This document shows, piece after piece, positions 39,928 to 50,400 of a stretch of 64,000 bases of DNA. The position numbers were made by a program, and so were the translations under genes. The notes beneath the pieces were generated by a model, which had not been told where the DNA came from, searched no databases, and saw only the letters and a program-made list of their open reading frames with translations. Every line of letters begins with the position of its first letter. Position 1 is the stretch's first letter. Origin of the DNA: Actinospica sp035493475 (lineage in GTDB: Bacteria > Actinomycetota > Actinomycetes > Streptomycetales > Catenulisporaceae); contig DATJIF010000160.1 of assembly GCA_035493475.1 (NCBI GenBank), positions 62,001 to 126,000 on the forward strand, read 5' to 3'.

Positions 39928-42918
39928 TCACTCCCCGGACTCGGCGCCGGACTCGGCTTCGAGTTCGCCGAGGAGGGAGGCGAGCAGGCCGTCCTCGGGG
40001 GGCTGGCCCTCGGCGGCGATCCGCTTGGCCAGCGCGCGCAGCGGGATCGGTTCGAGGAGCAGTGTGATGGGGACCTCGAGCCCGAAGTCGTCGCGCAGGC
40101 GGCCGCCGAGGTGCACGGCGGTGAGTGACTCGCCGCCTGCCGCGAGGTACGAGACTTCCTGGTCTTCGGGCTCGCTCACGCCGAGCGTGGTGCGGAGCAG
40201 TTCGGCGATGCGCTCCTCCACGCTGTCGAGGTCGGGTGACTCTTCGATGACGGGTTCGGGTTCGGGAGACGAGTCGGAGTTGGAGTCGGAGCCGGGGACG
40301 TGCGCAGGCTGCGGGCGTAGCGAGAGGGCGCCGTAGGACGTGCCTGCGAAGTGGTAGCCGGGGAGGTGGCCGCGGCGCGGCGTCGGGTCGTTGAGGGTCA
40401 CCGGTACGTCGTGGAGCCAGAGGGCGCCGAACGTCGTCAGGGCGCTGGTCTCCTCCGTTCCGCCACGGCCGAGCAGGGGGTAAGCGGGGCGTCCGTCGAG
40501 GATTCGCCTGGCCTGTCCGTCGAGTCCGGCGCCCGGGCCCGCCTCGACGATCGGGCCGGGCACCGCCGCACCGGCCGTCCGTACGGCGTCGGCGAAGCGT
40601 ACGGGGCGGCGGATCTGGTCGGTCCAGAAGTTCGGATCGGTCGCCTGGTCCGGGGTGATCCAGGTGCCGGAGACGGTCGAGACATAGCCGTTGCCGGTAG
40701 GTGCGTTGAGGGAGACCTCCTTCGCGACGATCGCGCGGAACTCGTCGAGGACGTCGTCCATCAGGCGGGAGTGGAAGGCGTAGTTGACGCCGAGGTCGCG
40801 GTGGATGATGCGGTTGGCGGTCAGGGATTCGGCGAGTCGTGCCACGGCTTCGGGAGTGCCCGCGACGACGCAGGATTCCGGGCCGTTCACGGCGGCCAGG
40901 TCCACGGAGGTGGAGAGGAGTCGGGCCACGTCGTTCTCGGCGGCGCGGACAGCGAGCATGGCGCCCGGGGGAGCGTCGGCCATCAGGCGGCCGCGCTCGG
41001 CGACCAGGCGCAGGGCGTCGTCCAGGGAGAGGACTCCGGCGAGGTGTGCCGCCACGTACTCGCCGATGCTGTGGCCGACCATCGCGGCGGGCTCGACGCC
41101 TCGGCTGCGCAGCAGTTCGGCGGCCGCGTACTCGACGCTGACGATCGTCGGCTGCCAGTACTCCGTCGCGCCACGCGTTCCGGCCTCGGGAGCGGTCAGC
41201 CAGCTGCGGGGGTCGATTCCGTGGCTGGTGCGGAGGATGTTCGCGCAGCGGTCGAGCGCGTCGCGGAAGGCGGGGAAGCGTTCGTAGAGTTCACGGCCCA
41301 TGCCGACGTACTGGCTGGCCTGGCCGGGGAAGACGAACAGGGCGCCGTCGCCGGCCGTCGTCGTGCTCTCGTGGGTGGTGAGCGAGCGCAGACCGGTGAC
41401 GGCTTCGGCGCGGTTCTTGGCAGCGACGTAGCCTCGGTGGGTGAGGCGGGCTCGGCCGTGCTGGAGCGTGGCCGCGGCGGTGGCTAGGTCGATGTTCGTG
41501 TTCTGTTCGAGGGCGTCGGCGAGGGCGTGGGCGGTCGCTGTTGCCTGCTCGGGGGTGCGGGCCGAGACGGGGAGTACGACGCTGTCGGTGGCCGGGGCCG
41601 ATGCGATGTCAGGGGCCTGTTCCAGGATGACGTGGACGTTGCTGCCGCCGAGTCCGACTGAGCTGACTCCTGCGCGGCGGGGGGAGCCGTCGAGCGTCGT
41701 CCACGCTCCGGCGGTGTCGACGATCCGGAGCGGGGTGGCGTCGAGGGCCAGGTCCGGGTTTGGCTCCTGCACGTTCACCGTGGGCACGAATTCGCCGTGC
41801 CGGACCATCAGCGCGGCCTTGATCAGCCCGGCGACGCCTGCCGCCGCGTCGAGGTGGCCGAGGTTGGACTTGACCGAGCCGATGCCGACGCGCGTGGCTC
41901 CGGCGTACGCGGCGGACGTGGCGGCCACCTCGATGCGGTCGCCGAGCGAGGTGGCCGTGCCGTGCATCTCGATGTAGCCGATCGCGGCCGGTTCGAGGTC
42001 GGCGGCGGCCAGGGCCTCGGTCATCGCGGTGAACTGGCCTCGCTCGCCGGGCGCGGTGAAGCCGATCTTGTCGCTGCCGTCGTTGACAGCGGCCGTGCCC
42101 CGGATGACCGCGTGGATCGGATCGCCGTCGGCCACCGCGTCCTCCAAACGGCGCAGCGCGACCAGGCCGACGCCGTTGCCGCGCACGGTCCCGTCGGCCT
42201 CGGCGGAGAACGGGCGGCAGCGGCCGTCACGCGACATGATGCCGCCGCTCTGATGCACGTAGCCCTCGCGGCGCACGGAGTCGATCGCGACGCCGCCCGC
42301 CAGCGCGAGGTCGCACTCGCCGAGCAACAGCGCCTGCACCGCCACGTGCACGGCGGTCAGCGAGGTCGAGCACGCGGTCTGCACGGCCATGGCGGGTCCG
42401 TCGAGGCCGAGCCGGTAGGAGATCCACGAGGCGAGGAAGTCCTTGTCCGTCAGCAGCCTGACGTTGAGGGCGCCCAGGTCAGCGCCGGTGGTCGGGTCGG
42501 CGAGCGCCGCGATCATGTGCTCGCTGGTTCCGCCGCCGACGTACACGCCGGTCCGCACGCCAACGTCGAGCGGATCGCGTCCGGCGTCCTCCAGTGCGCC
42601 CCAGGCCGTCTCCAGCAGCAGTCGGTGCTGCGGGTCGAGCAGTGCGGCCTCGCGGCGGGTGAAGCCGAACAGTTCGGCCTCGAAGCGGTCGGCGTCCTCG
42701 AGGTAGCCCTTCGCCGCGACGTAGTCGGGCCGGTCGAGCAGCGCGGGATCGATGCCGTCGGCGAGCAGTTCCTCCCGGCTGAACTCCCGCAGCGAGCACA
42801 CCCCGGCGCGCAGGTTCGCCCAGTAGTGGTCGACGGTCGGCGCGCCGGGGAAGCGGCCGCTCATCCCGACGACCGCGATCGCCCGTTCGGGCAGGGAGTC
42901 CAGGAGTTCGCCGTTCAC
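39928..42918 (-). CDS. type I polyketide synthase module KS-AT-ACP
   Basis: 996 residues from GTG 42918, whose GTGA overlaps the upstream NRPS stop. Ketosynthase about 12-435: Cys183 in QTACSTSL, His319 in MHGTA, His355 in SNLGH. Acyltransferase about 524-830: Ser617 in GHSIGEY; the GHSIG and A-F-H-S motif (713-717) point to malonyl-CoA. The ACP near the C-terminus has its pantetheine Ser in AAGGESL. No ketoreductase, dehydratase or thioesterase is present, so the extended product keeps a beta-keto group bound to this ACP. It is the last gene of the assembly line in gene order and would extend the peptide by two carbons. Confidence 0.95.
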   Translation of the reverse strand: MNGELLDSLPERAIAVVGMSGRFPGAPTVDHYWANLRAGVCSLREFSREELLADGIDPALLDRPDYVAAKGYLEDADRFEAELFGFTRREAALLDPQHRLLLETAWGALEDAGRDPLDVGVRTGVYVGGGTSEHMIAALADPTTGADLGALNVRLLTDKDFLASWISYRLGLDGPAMAVQTACSTSLTAVHVAVQALLLGECDLALAGGVAIDSVRREGYVHQSGGIMSRDGRCRPFSAEADGTVRGNGVGLVALRRLEDAVADGDPIHAVIRGTAAVNDGSDKIGFTAPGERGQFTAMTEALAAADLEPAAIGYIEMHGTATSLGDRIEVAATSAAYAGATRVGIGSVKSNLGHLDAAAGVAGLIKAALMVRHGEFVPTVNVQEPNPDLALDATPLRIVDTAGAWTTLDGSPRRAGVSSVGLGGSNVHVILEQAPDIASAPATDSVVLPVSARTPEQATATAHALADALEQNTNIDLATAAATLQHGRARLTHRGYVAAKNRAEAVTGLRSLTTHESTTTAGDGALFVFPGQASQYVGMGRELYERFPAFRDALDRCANILRTSHGIDPRSWLTAPEAGTRGATEYWQPTIVSVEYAAAELLRSRGVEPAAMVGHSIGEYVAAHLAGVLSLDDALRLVAERGRLMADAPPGAMLAVRAAENDVARLLSTSVDLAAVNGPESCVVAGTPEAVARLAESLTANRIIHRDLGVNYAFHSRLMDDVLDEFRAIVAKEVSLNAPTGNGYVSTVSGTWITPDQATDPNFWTDQIRRPVRFADAVRTAGAAVPGPIVEAGPGAGLDGQARRILDGRPAYPLLGRGGTEETSALTTFGALWLHDVPVTLNDPTPRRGHLPGYHFAGTSYGALSLRPQPAHVPGSDSNSDSSPEPEPVIEESPDLDSVEERIAELLRTTLGVSEPEDQEVSYLAAGGESLTAVHLGGRLRDDFGLEVPITLLLEPIPLRALAKRIAAEGQPPEDGLLASLLGELEAESGAESGE

Positions 42919-45900
42919 TGATTCGCCTTTCGGTCGTTCTTGTTCGGGGTGCGGCGCAGGTTGTCGAGGCGGCGGCGCCGGTCCGCGCCCCGCTCGGCGC
43001 CGGCCTGTTGCCGAGTCGGCGCCGGGCCGCTCAGGTGCTCGGCGAGGGCGGCCACGGTCGGGTGCCGGAACAGCGCCACGAGGTCGAGGGCCGCCAGGTC
43101 GCCCTTCTCGGTCAGCAGGTTGTGCACGGCGAGCAGCCGGACCGAAGTGCCGCCGAGGTCGAAGAAGCTGTCGTGCACGCCGACCCGGTCGAGGCGCAGC
43201 ACCTGCGCCCAGACCGCTGCGATCCGCCGCTCCAGTTCGGTGCGCGGCGCGGTGTATCCGCGTGCCAGTTCGGGTCGGGCGTTGGACGGGGCGGGCAGCG
43301 CGGCCTTGTTGACCTTGCCGGACGCGGTCGTCGGCAGCGTGTCCAGCGTGACGAAGACTGCGGGGACGAGGTGCGCGGGCAGTCGTTCGGCCAGCCACGT
43401 GCGCAGCTCTGTGTCGGCGGCCGGGGCTTCCGTGCGCTCGGGCACGATGTATGCGACGAGGCGCCGATCGTCGCCGCCGTCGTCGTGCGCGATGACGACC
43501 GCGCGGCGTACGGCGTCGTGCCCGGCGAGTACGCCCTCGATCTCGCCCGGCTCGATGCGGTAGCCGCGTATCTTCAGCTGGTCGTCGGCGCGGCCGAGGA
43601 TCTCCAGTACGTCGCCGTCTGGCAGGTATCGTCCCAGGTCGCCGCTGCGGTACATGCGGGCTCCGGGCGGGCCCAACGGGTCGGCCACGAAGCGTTCGGC
43701 GGTCAGCGCCGCTCGGCCCACATAGCCGCGTGCCAGGCCCGGACCGGCGATGTAGATCTCGCCGACGACGCCGAGGGGCGCCGGTTGCAGCCGATCGTCG
43801 AGTACGTAGACGCGCGCGTTCGGCAGCGGCCGTCCGATGACCGGCGCGTCGCCTGCGCTGAGCTCGGCGGCCGTGGCGGCCACGGTCGCCTCGGTCGGCC
43901 CGAAGGCGTTGCGGAACGAGCGTCCCGGCGCCCAACTTTCGATCAGCGCGGCCGGGAGCGGCTCCGCGCCGACGAACAGCGTCCGCAGGTCGGGGAAGTC
44001 GCGCGGATCGAGGGAGGCGAGCATGGACGGCAGCATCATCACCCAGCTGATCCGGGCCGCCCGCAGCCGGTCCGCGAGCGGCGCGCCGAGCCGTTCGTCC
44101 GCGCCGAAGATGTGCAGTTCGGCGCCCGCTGTCAGCGCGAGGAACATGTCCGAGATGGAGAGGTCGAAGGTGAACGCGCCGAGGCTCGCCACGCGGTCCG
44201 TGTCGGAAACGTCGAAGGCCGCGCGCCGGGTGCTCACGTAGTCGGCGAGGCTGCGGTGCTCGATCGCCACGCCCTTGGGACGGCCGGTGGACCCGGAGGT
44301 GTAGACGATGTACGCGAGGTCGCGCGGCCCGGCGGCGCGGCGGACATCTTCTCCGGACGGCGGTTGTGCGGCCTCGGCATCCTTCATGGCGTGCGCGTCG
44401 AGCAGCAGGTCAGCGCCCGCGTCCTCGGCGAGCAGGCTCAAGCGGTCGGCCGGGTGGTCGGGGTCGAGCGGGAGGTACGCGGCTCCGGTCTTGAGGACGC
44501 CGAGCACGGCCACCGGCATCGCCGCCGTGCTGCGCGGCAAGGACAAGCCGACCACGGAGCCCGGGCCGACGCCGCGTGCCGCGAGATGCCCGGCGACGCG
44601 GCTCGAACGCTCGTCGAGTTCCCAGTACGTGACGGACTCGTCGCGGGTCACGACGGCGACTGCCTCGGGCAGGGCGCGGACCTGGCGTTGGAAGAGGTCG
44701 ACGACGGTGAGGGACGCGTCGTCGGTCGGCTGCCAGGGTCCGGTCGCGAGCTTGATCAGGCGGTCGCGGTCCTCGACGGTGAGCCAGGAGACTGATGCGA
44801 GGCTGCGTCGGCCGTCGTCCGCGACGAGTTCGGCGAGCAGCGTGCGCAGCAGCCCGGCCCAGCGTTCGATCGTCGAGGGCGAATACAGTTCGGTGCGGTA
44901 GACGAAGCGCACGCGCAGGCCGGTGGCAGTGGCGGTGGCGCGTTCGGCTTGGGCCATGAAGTCGAACTTCGCGACGTCCAGGAACAGTTCGAGCCGCCGC
45001 ACGTCGGCGCCGTCGAGGGCCAGCGGCAGTCCGTCGGCGTCCTCGAGCGAGCAGACGACCTGGTAGACAGGGTCCTGATCGAGCCCGCGTTCCGGTGCGA
45101 GGGCTTCGACCACGAGATCGAACGGGACGTCCTGGTTGTCCTGCGCGCCGAGGAAGGCATCGCGGGTACGGGAGAGCAGATCGCGGAACGAGACCGAGGC
45201 CTGGCCCTCGCCGAGATCGACTCGTAGAGCCAGGGTATTGACGAACATTCCGACGACGTCCTGCAGGTCGGCGCGATCTCGGCCCGCGACAGGCGTGCCG
45301 ACGACGACTTCCGACTGTCCGGCGAGGCGGCCGAGGAATACGGCGGACGCGGCGAACCACGCCATAGTCGGAGTGACGCCGACCTCGCGGGCGAGCCGGT
45401 CGAGCGCGGCCGTGGTGGTATCGGGGATCTCGAACAGGTGGTGCGCGCCTGCCGCGCTGCGCACCTGAGGTCGAGGTAGGTCGGCGGGCAGGGTGAGGAC
45501 CGGCGGCGCGTCCTTCAGTGCCTCGCGCCAGTAGGCGACCTGGCCGGCGTAGGCGCCAGCGGCGGTCTGCTCGCGCTGCCAGACTGCGTAGTCGGCGTAT
45601 TGGAGAGCAGGTTCTGAGAGGAGGTCGGCGGGTTCGCGGTCGGCGAGCAGCGCGGCGTAGCAGGCGGACAGCTCGCGGACGATCAGGTTCAGCGACCAGC
45701 CGTCGGCGACGAGGTGGTGCGTGGCCAGCAGGATCCGGTGCGTACCGTCTTCGACCTCGATGATCAGGACACGAAGCAGCGGACCGTGTTCGAGGTCGAA
45801 TGGTCGGGACGCTTCGGTGGTCAGCAGGTCGTCCACGTCCGCGATCGGAACGCCGCGCTCGACGCGTAGGCCGGATGGCGCACTGCCTCGGATGACCTGC

Positions 45901-46130
45901 ACGAACTCGCCATCGACGACGCGGAACGTGGTACGCAGCGCCTCGTGCCGCTCGGTCAGGATCCTGACGCAGCGCTCGAAGATTGCGGCGTCGAACGGGC
46001 CGTCGACCGCGTACGCCGCGTAGATCGCGTACTGCGCTGTCCCCGGCGTCAGGCGCTCGAGGACGAGGAGCCGCTCCTGCGCTGCCGACACGGGGAATTC
46101 GTACTCTTCGACTTCGGTGTCCACCGTCAT
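42915..46130 (-). CDS. NRPS module C-A-PCP
   Basis: 1071 residues. Condensation domain about 12-440 with intact THHLVADGWS; adenylation domain about 470-960 with YTSGSTGRPKG, FNAFGPTEAT-like A5 and the GRADDQLKIRGYRIEPGE A8 motif; carrier domain about 975-1040 with LGGTSV around the pantetheine Ser. A by-eye reading of specificity residues gives about D-L-S-M-F-G-A-V-A-K, which I cannot match confidently to an amino acid. ATGA overlap with the free-standing C domain gene upstream; GTGA overlap with the PKS downstream. Confidence 0.95.
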   Translation of the reverse strand: MTVDTEVEEYEFPVSAAQERLLVLERLTPGTAQYAIYAAYAVDGPFDAAIFERCVRILTERHEALRTTFRVVDGEFVQVIRGSAPSGLRVERGVPIADVDDLLTTEASRPFDLEHGPLLRVLIIEVEDGTHRILLATHHLVADGWSLNLIVRELSACYAALLADREPADLLSEPALQYADYAVWQREQTAAGAYAGQVAYWREALKDAPPVLTLPADLPRPQVRSAAGAHHLFEIPDTTTAALDRLAREVGVTPTMAWFAASAVFLGRLAGQSEVVVGTPVAGRDRADLQDVVGMFVNTLALRVDLGEGQASVSFRDLLSRTRDAFLGAQDNQDVPFDLVVEALAPERGLDQDPVYQVVCSLEDADGLPLALDGADVRRLELFLDVAKFDFMAQAERATATATGLRVRFVYRTELYSPSTIERWAGLLRTLLAELVADDGRRSLASVSWLTVEDRDRLIKLATGPWQPTDDASLTVVDLFQRQVRALPEAVAVVTRDESVTYWELDERSSRVAGHLAARGVGPGSVVGLSLPRSTAAMPVAVLGVLKTGAAYLPLDPDHPADRLSLLAEDAGADLLLDAHAMKDAEAAQPPSGEDVRRAAGPRDLAYIVYTSGSTGRPKGVAIEHRSLADYVSTRRAAFDVSDTDRVASLGAFTFDLSISDMFLALTAGAELHIFGADERLGAPLADRLRAARISWVMMLPSMLASLDPRDFPDLRTLFVGAEPLPAALIESWAPGRSFRNAFGPTEATVAATAAELSAGDAPVIGRPLPNARVYVLDDRLQPAPLGVVGEIYIAGPGLARGYVGRAALTAERFVADPLGPPGARMYRSGDLGRYLPDGDVLEILGRADDQLKIRGYRIEPGEIEGVLAGHDAVRRAVVIAHDDGGDDRRLVAYIVPERTEAPAADTELRTWLAERLPAHLVPAVFVTLDTLPTTASGKVNKAALPAPSNARPELARGYTAPRTELERRIAAVWAQVLRLDRVGVHDSFFDLGGTSVRLLAVHNLLTEKGDLAALDLVALFRHPTVAALAEHLSGPAPTRQQAGAERGADRRRRLDNLRRTPNKNDRKANQ

Positions 46131-47473
46131 CGCGGAAGTCCTCCTTCGCTGAGGCAGGCGATATCAGGGTTCTCGGCAACGACGGCCAGCAGCCGAAGCA
46201 GGTCGTCGGCGAGTAGCTGGACGGTCGGCGCGTCGAAGAGGTCCGACGCGTACTGCAGGGCTCCCGCGATGCCCGCCGGTTTGCCGTCCTGGTCGTAGCT
46301 GTCGACGAAGAGGAACGCCAGGTCGCGCTTGGCCCCGGTCGGCGTGATCGGCTCGGGGATGACGACGAGCCCGTCGAGTTCCAGCTCCTCCAGGCCGCCG
46401 GTATCGAAGGCGATCATCGTCTGCGGCGCGCGCGGCAGCAGCTCGCATACGCGGCCGAAGGGCAGGTCGGCGTGGTCGTACGCGGCGAGGTCGGCGGCGC
46501 GGACGCGGTCGAGCACTTCGCGGAACGTGGGGTCGCCGCTCAGGTCCGTGCGCAGAACCAGAACGTTGACGAAGTTGCCGACGAGCGGTTCCAACACCGC
46601 CTCGACGCGCCCGGCGAGCACCGAGGACAGCGGGATGTCGGTCCCCGCGCCGTGCCGCGCCAGCACCACGCAGACCGCCGCCTGCGCGATCATGAACAGC
46701 GTCACGTCCATGGCGCGGGCGAGTTCCAGCAGGCGGGCGTGCAGGCCGGCGTCCAGGTTCGCGTCGAGCTGCACGCCGTGGTAGCTCGGAACCTCGGGGC
46801 GCGGCCGGTCGAACGGCAGGGCGAGCTCGTCGGGAACGCCGCGCAGCGTTTCGCGCCAGTACGCGAGCTGCCGGTACGCGAGGCTCGCCGGGTCGTTCTC
46901 GTCGCCGAGCAGGTCGCGCTGCCAGTACGCGTAGTCGCTGTAGCGGATCTCGAGCGGCGGCCACGCGGGTTCTGCGCCGCTGCCGCCCTGCTTCCGTGCC
47001 GAGTACGCGGTGCCGAGGTCGTCGCAGAGCACGCGCAGGGACCAGCCGTCGCCCGCGATGTGGTGCAGCACGATGCACAGGACGTGCTCGTCTTCGCTGA
47101 TCCGCAGCAGCCTGACCCGGATCGGCACCTCGACGGTCGGATCGAAGGCGCGGCCGTACTCGGCGTTGAGGATGTCGAGCGTGTCCGACGCGGGATTGTC
47201 GGTCTGCCGCATCCTGGCCGTGGGCGGCAGGCCAGGGAAGATGGCCTGGTACCGGGGTCCGTCGCCGTCCGTGGCGGGGAACGACGTGCGTAGCGGTTCG
47301 TGCCGCAGCAGGACGTCGTCCACGGCACGTGACAGGGCATTGGCATCGAGCGGGCCAAGCAGTCGCAGAGTCAGGACCATGTTGTGCATCGGGTTCGGAC
47401 CCTGCCGGAGGAAGTCGTCCAGCGCCTCACGTTGCGCGGACGACAGTGGGATCAGCGTGGTGTCGGGCGCCAT
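46127..47473 (-). CDS. free-standing NRPS condensation domain
   Basis: 448 residues, one condensation domain and nothing else. The catalytic motif LHHIAGDGWS is intact, and the second lobe shows the YSDYAYWQR and VGNFVNVLVLRTD signatures. It overlaps its neighbours at both ends by short overlaps. The next gene already starts with its own C domain, so this one is surplus to a simple linear assembly line. It may join a separately activated building block, make an ester, or work in trans. Confidence 0.92.
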   Translation of the reverse strand: MAPDTTLIPLSSAQREALDDFLRQGPNPMHNMVLTLRLLGPLDANALSRAVDDVLLRHEPLRTSFPATDGDGPRYQAIFPGLPPTARMRQTDNPASDTLDILNAEYGRAFDPTVEVPIRVRLLRISEDEHVLCIVLHHIAGDGWSLRVLCDDLGTAYSARKQGGSGAEPAWPPLEIRYSDYAYWQRDLLGDENDPASLAYRQLAYWRETLRGVPDELALPFDRPRPEVPSYHGVQLDANLDAGLHARLLELARAMDVTLFMIAQAAVCVVLARHGAGTDIPLSSVLAGRVEAVLEPLVGNFVNVLVLRTDLSGDPTFREVLDRVRAADLAAYDHADLPFGRVCELLPRAPQTMIAFDTGGLEELELDGLVVIPEPITPTGAKRDLAFLFVDSYDQDGKPAGIAGALQYASDLFDAPTVQLLADDLLRLLAVVAENPDIACLSEGGLPR

Positions 47474-50400
47474 CAGTCGTTTCCCGGCGATCGGCGGACG
47501 AGGGCGGGCCTGACGGTGGTCGCGGCGTTGCTTTCCGAGATGCGCGCGGCGATTCCGGCGACTGTGCGCGCCTCGAACACGGCACGGATCCCGACGTCGA
47601 CGCCGAGCGTGGAGCGGATGCGCGCGACGAGGCGGGTCGCGAGCAGCGAGTGGCCGCCGTGCGCGAAGAAGTCGTCGTCCGGCCCGATGTTCGCGCGGCC
47701 GAGCACCTCCTCGAACAGCGCGGCGACGGCCTGGGTCCGCTCGTCCATCTCCAGTGGCTGCCGGTCGTTCCCGGCGGCCTCGGGGGCGGGCAGCGCGGCG
47801 CGGTCGAGCTTGCCCGCCGGGGTCAGCGGCAGCGCGGCGAGCGGGACGAACGCCGAGGGGATCATGTGCCGGGGAAGCTTCGCGGCCAGCGCATCCCGCA
47901 CCACGTCCGGGGAAACGGTCTCGGGGACGTAGTAGGCGACGAGAACCGCGTCACCACTATGAGCCTCCGCCCGCGCGAGAACGGTCGCCGTCTCGACGCC
48001 GGGGCACGTGGCGAGCGCGGCCTCGATCTCGGCGGGCTCGATCCGGAAGCCGCGAATCTTGATCTGGTCGTCCGCGCGGCCCACGAAGTGGACGGTCCCC
48101 TCGGCATCGAGCCAGCAGCGGTCGCCGGTGCGGTACATGCGGGCACCGGGGCGCGCGGCGAAGGGGTCGGCGATGAAGCGTTCGGCGGTCAGTACGCTGC
48201 GACCGGCGTATCCGCGTGCCACGGACGCGCCGCCGACGTACAGCTCACCGACCACGCCGGGCGGCACGGGCTGCAGGTGCGCGTCGAGGAGGTAGGCGTG
48301 CGAACCGGCGATTGGGCGGCCGATCGCGGAGGCGGCGTCCGGTCCCGCACCGGGTACGACGTGGCTCAGGCTGGTCACGGTCGTCTCGGTCGGGCCGTAC
48401 GCGTTGATCAGTCGAGCGCGCGGAGACGATTCGAACCAGGCCTCGACCATGGCCGGGTCCGCAGCCTCGCCGCCGATGACGACCAGCCGCACCGACGCCG
48501 GAAGCTCCACCTTGGCGCGCACGATCTCGTGCCAGTAGGCCGTTGGGAGGTTCAGCACGGTGATTTCGTGTTCGTCGATCGCGGTGAGCAGATCGGCGGC
48601 CGACGTGTGTGCGGGTCCGCCGCCGATAACGAGGTGCGCGCCCGCGACGAGCGTGCTGAAGACCTCCTCAAGAGCCACGTCGAAGCTGTGCGAGGCGAAC
48701 TGGAGCGCCACGTCGTCAGGTGTGAGGCCGAACGCAGCCGCCTGTGCGTTGGCGAGGTTCGCGAGGGACGCGTGCTCGACGGCCACGCCCTTGGGATGGC
48801 CGGTCGAGCCGGAGGTGTAGATGACGTACGCGAGGTCATGCGGGTCCGACGTGATCGGCTTATATGACTCGGAAGTCGCCTCGGCCGAAGTTAGCGTCAG
48901 CACGGCGCCTGAGTCGTTGACCAGGTAGTTCAGGCGGTCGGCCGGGTACTCGGGGTCGAGCGGGACGAAGGCCGCGCCCGACTTGAGGATGCTGAGGAGC
49001 GCGACCGGGAAGTCCACCGTCCGAGAGAGCGAGACGGCGACCGTGGTCTCTCGTCCCACGCCGCGCGACTGCAGCGTCGCGGCCAGGGCTTCGGCGCGCT
49101 GGTCGAGTTCGGCGTACGTCAGCGTCGTGGCGGCGTCGCTCACGGCCGGGGCGTTCGGCGTGTTCTGTGCGTACGCCGCGATCGCCTCGTGCACCACGGG
49201 CATCGATGATGATTCGGCCAACGGAGCGATAGCGGCCCCGTCCGTCACCGCGGGGACGCTGCCGATCGGGCGGGTGCCGTCGGCGAGCAGGCCCGAGACC
49301 AGCACCTGATAGGCCGCCAGCCACTGCCGGACCAAGGCCTCGTCGAACAGGTCGGCGCGGAACTCGCAGGTCAGGAACGTCTCGCCGCGCATGTTGCGCA
49401 GGATCAGCGCGAAGTCGTTCTCCTCGGCGCCGGTCGAGAGCCGTTCGTGCCGGGCCGCCTCCGGCAGGTGGAAGATGCTCTCCTGCCCGGGCAGGTACAT
49501 GAACACCCAGCGGATCAGCGGGCTGCGACCCATCAGGCGTTCCGGGTTGACGTCGGCGATGACCCGGCCGATCGGCACGTCGGCGTTGGCCAGGATCTCG
49601 CCGAACTCGGTCGCGAAGCCGGAGACGAGCTCGGCGAACGTGCGGTCGGCGGTCGGCTTCCAGCGCGTGGCGACCATGTTCATGACGTAGCCGATGACCT
49701 CGTCCAGGCCCTGCGCCGCGCGGTTCGCGACCGGCGTGCCGACGATCAGGTCGTCCGTAGCCGACAGGCGCGAGGCGAACACCGCGAAGGCCGCCATGAG
49801 CACGTGGAACAGCGTCGCGTCGTGCTCCTTGGCGAATGCGCGCGCCCGCGTCATCAGCTCGGGTTCGAGGAAGAACTCGACCTGGCCCGCCGCGAAGTCC
49901 GACTCGGCGGCCTCACGCTGGACGCCGAGCGCGGGGGACGGCGGCAGGTCGGCGAGGTAGTTGCGCCAGAACTTCAGCTGGTGCTCGTGGACGCCGGCCG
50001 ATTCGAGCTCGCGCTGCCAGGCCGCATAGTCGGCGTATTGGACGCGCGGCCGCGGAGTCGGGTACGGCACACCGTCCAGATAGGCGCGGTACGCCTTGGA
50101 GAACTCGGTGTGCAGCACGTCGAAGGACCACCAGTCGGTCACGATGTGATGCAGGCCGAGCAGCAGGGTGCGACGATCGTCGTCGACCGTGATGAACGTG
50201 CCGCGAATCAGCGGGTCGGTCCCGCCGAGGTCGAAGGTGCGGCGACGCAGCTCCCACACGGCCGCCTCGTACGCCTCGGGACCCGGCTTCTCGGCATCGC
50301 GTCGCAGGTCCACGTGCTCGAACTCGATCCGCGCCGGACGGGTGAACTCCATCCGCAGGTTTCCCGGCGCGCCGGTGATCGAGCCGCGCAGGATGTCGTG

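Noticed and set aside
46127..47473. Stand-alone C domain considered as an X domain that recruits the P450
   Set aside because: X domains have a degenerate HRxxxDD motif. This one has an intact HHxxxDG active site.
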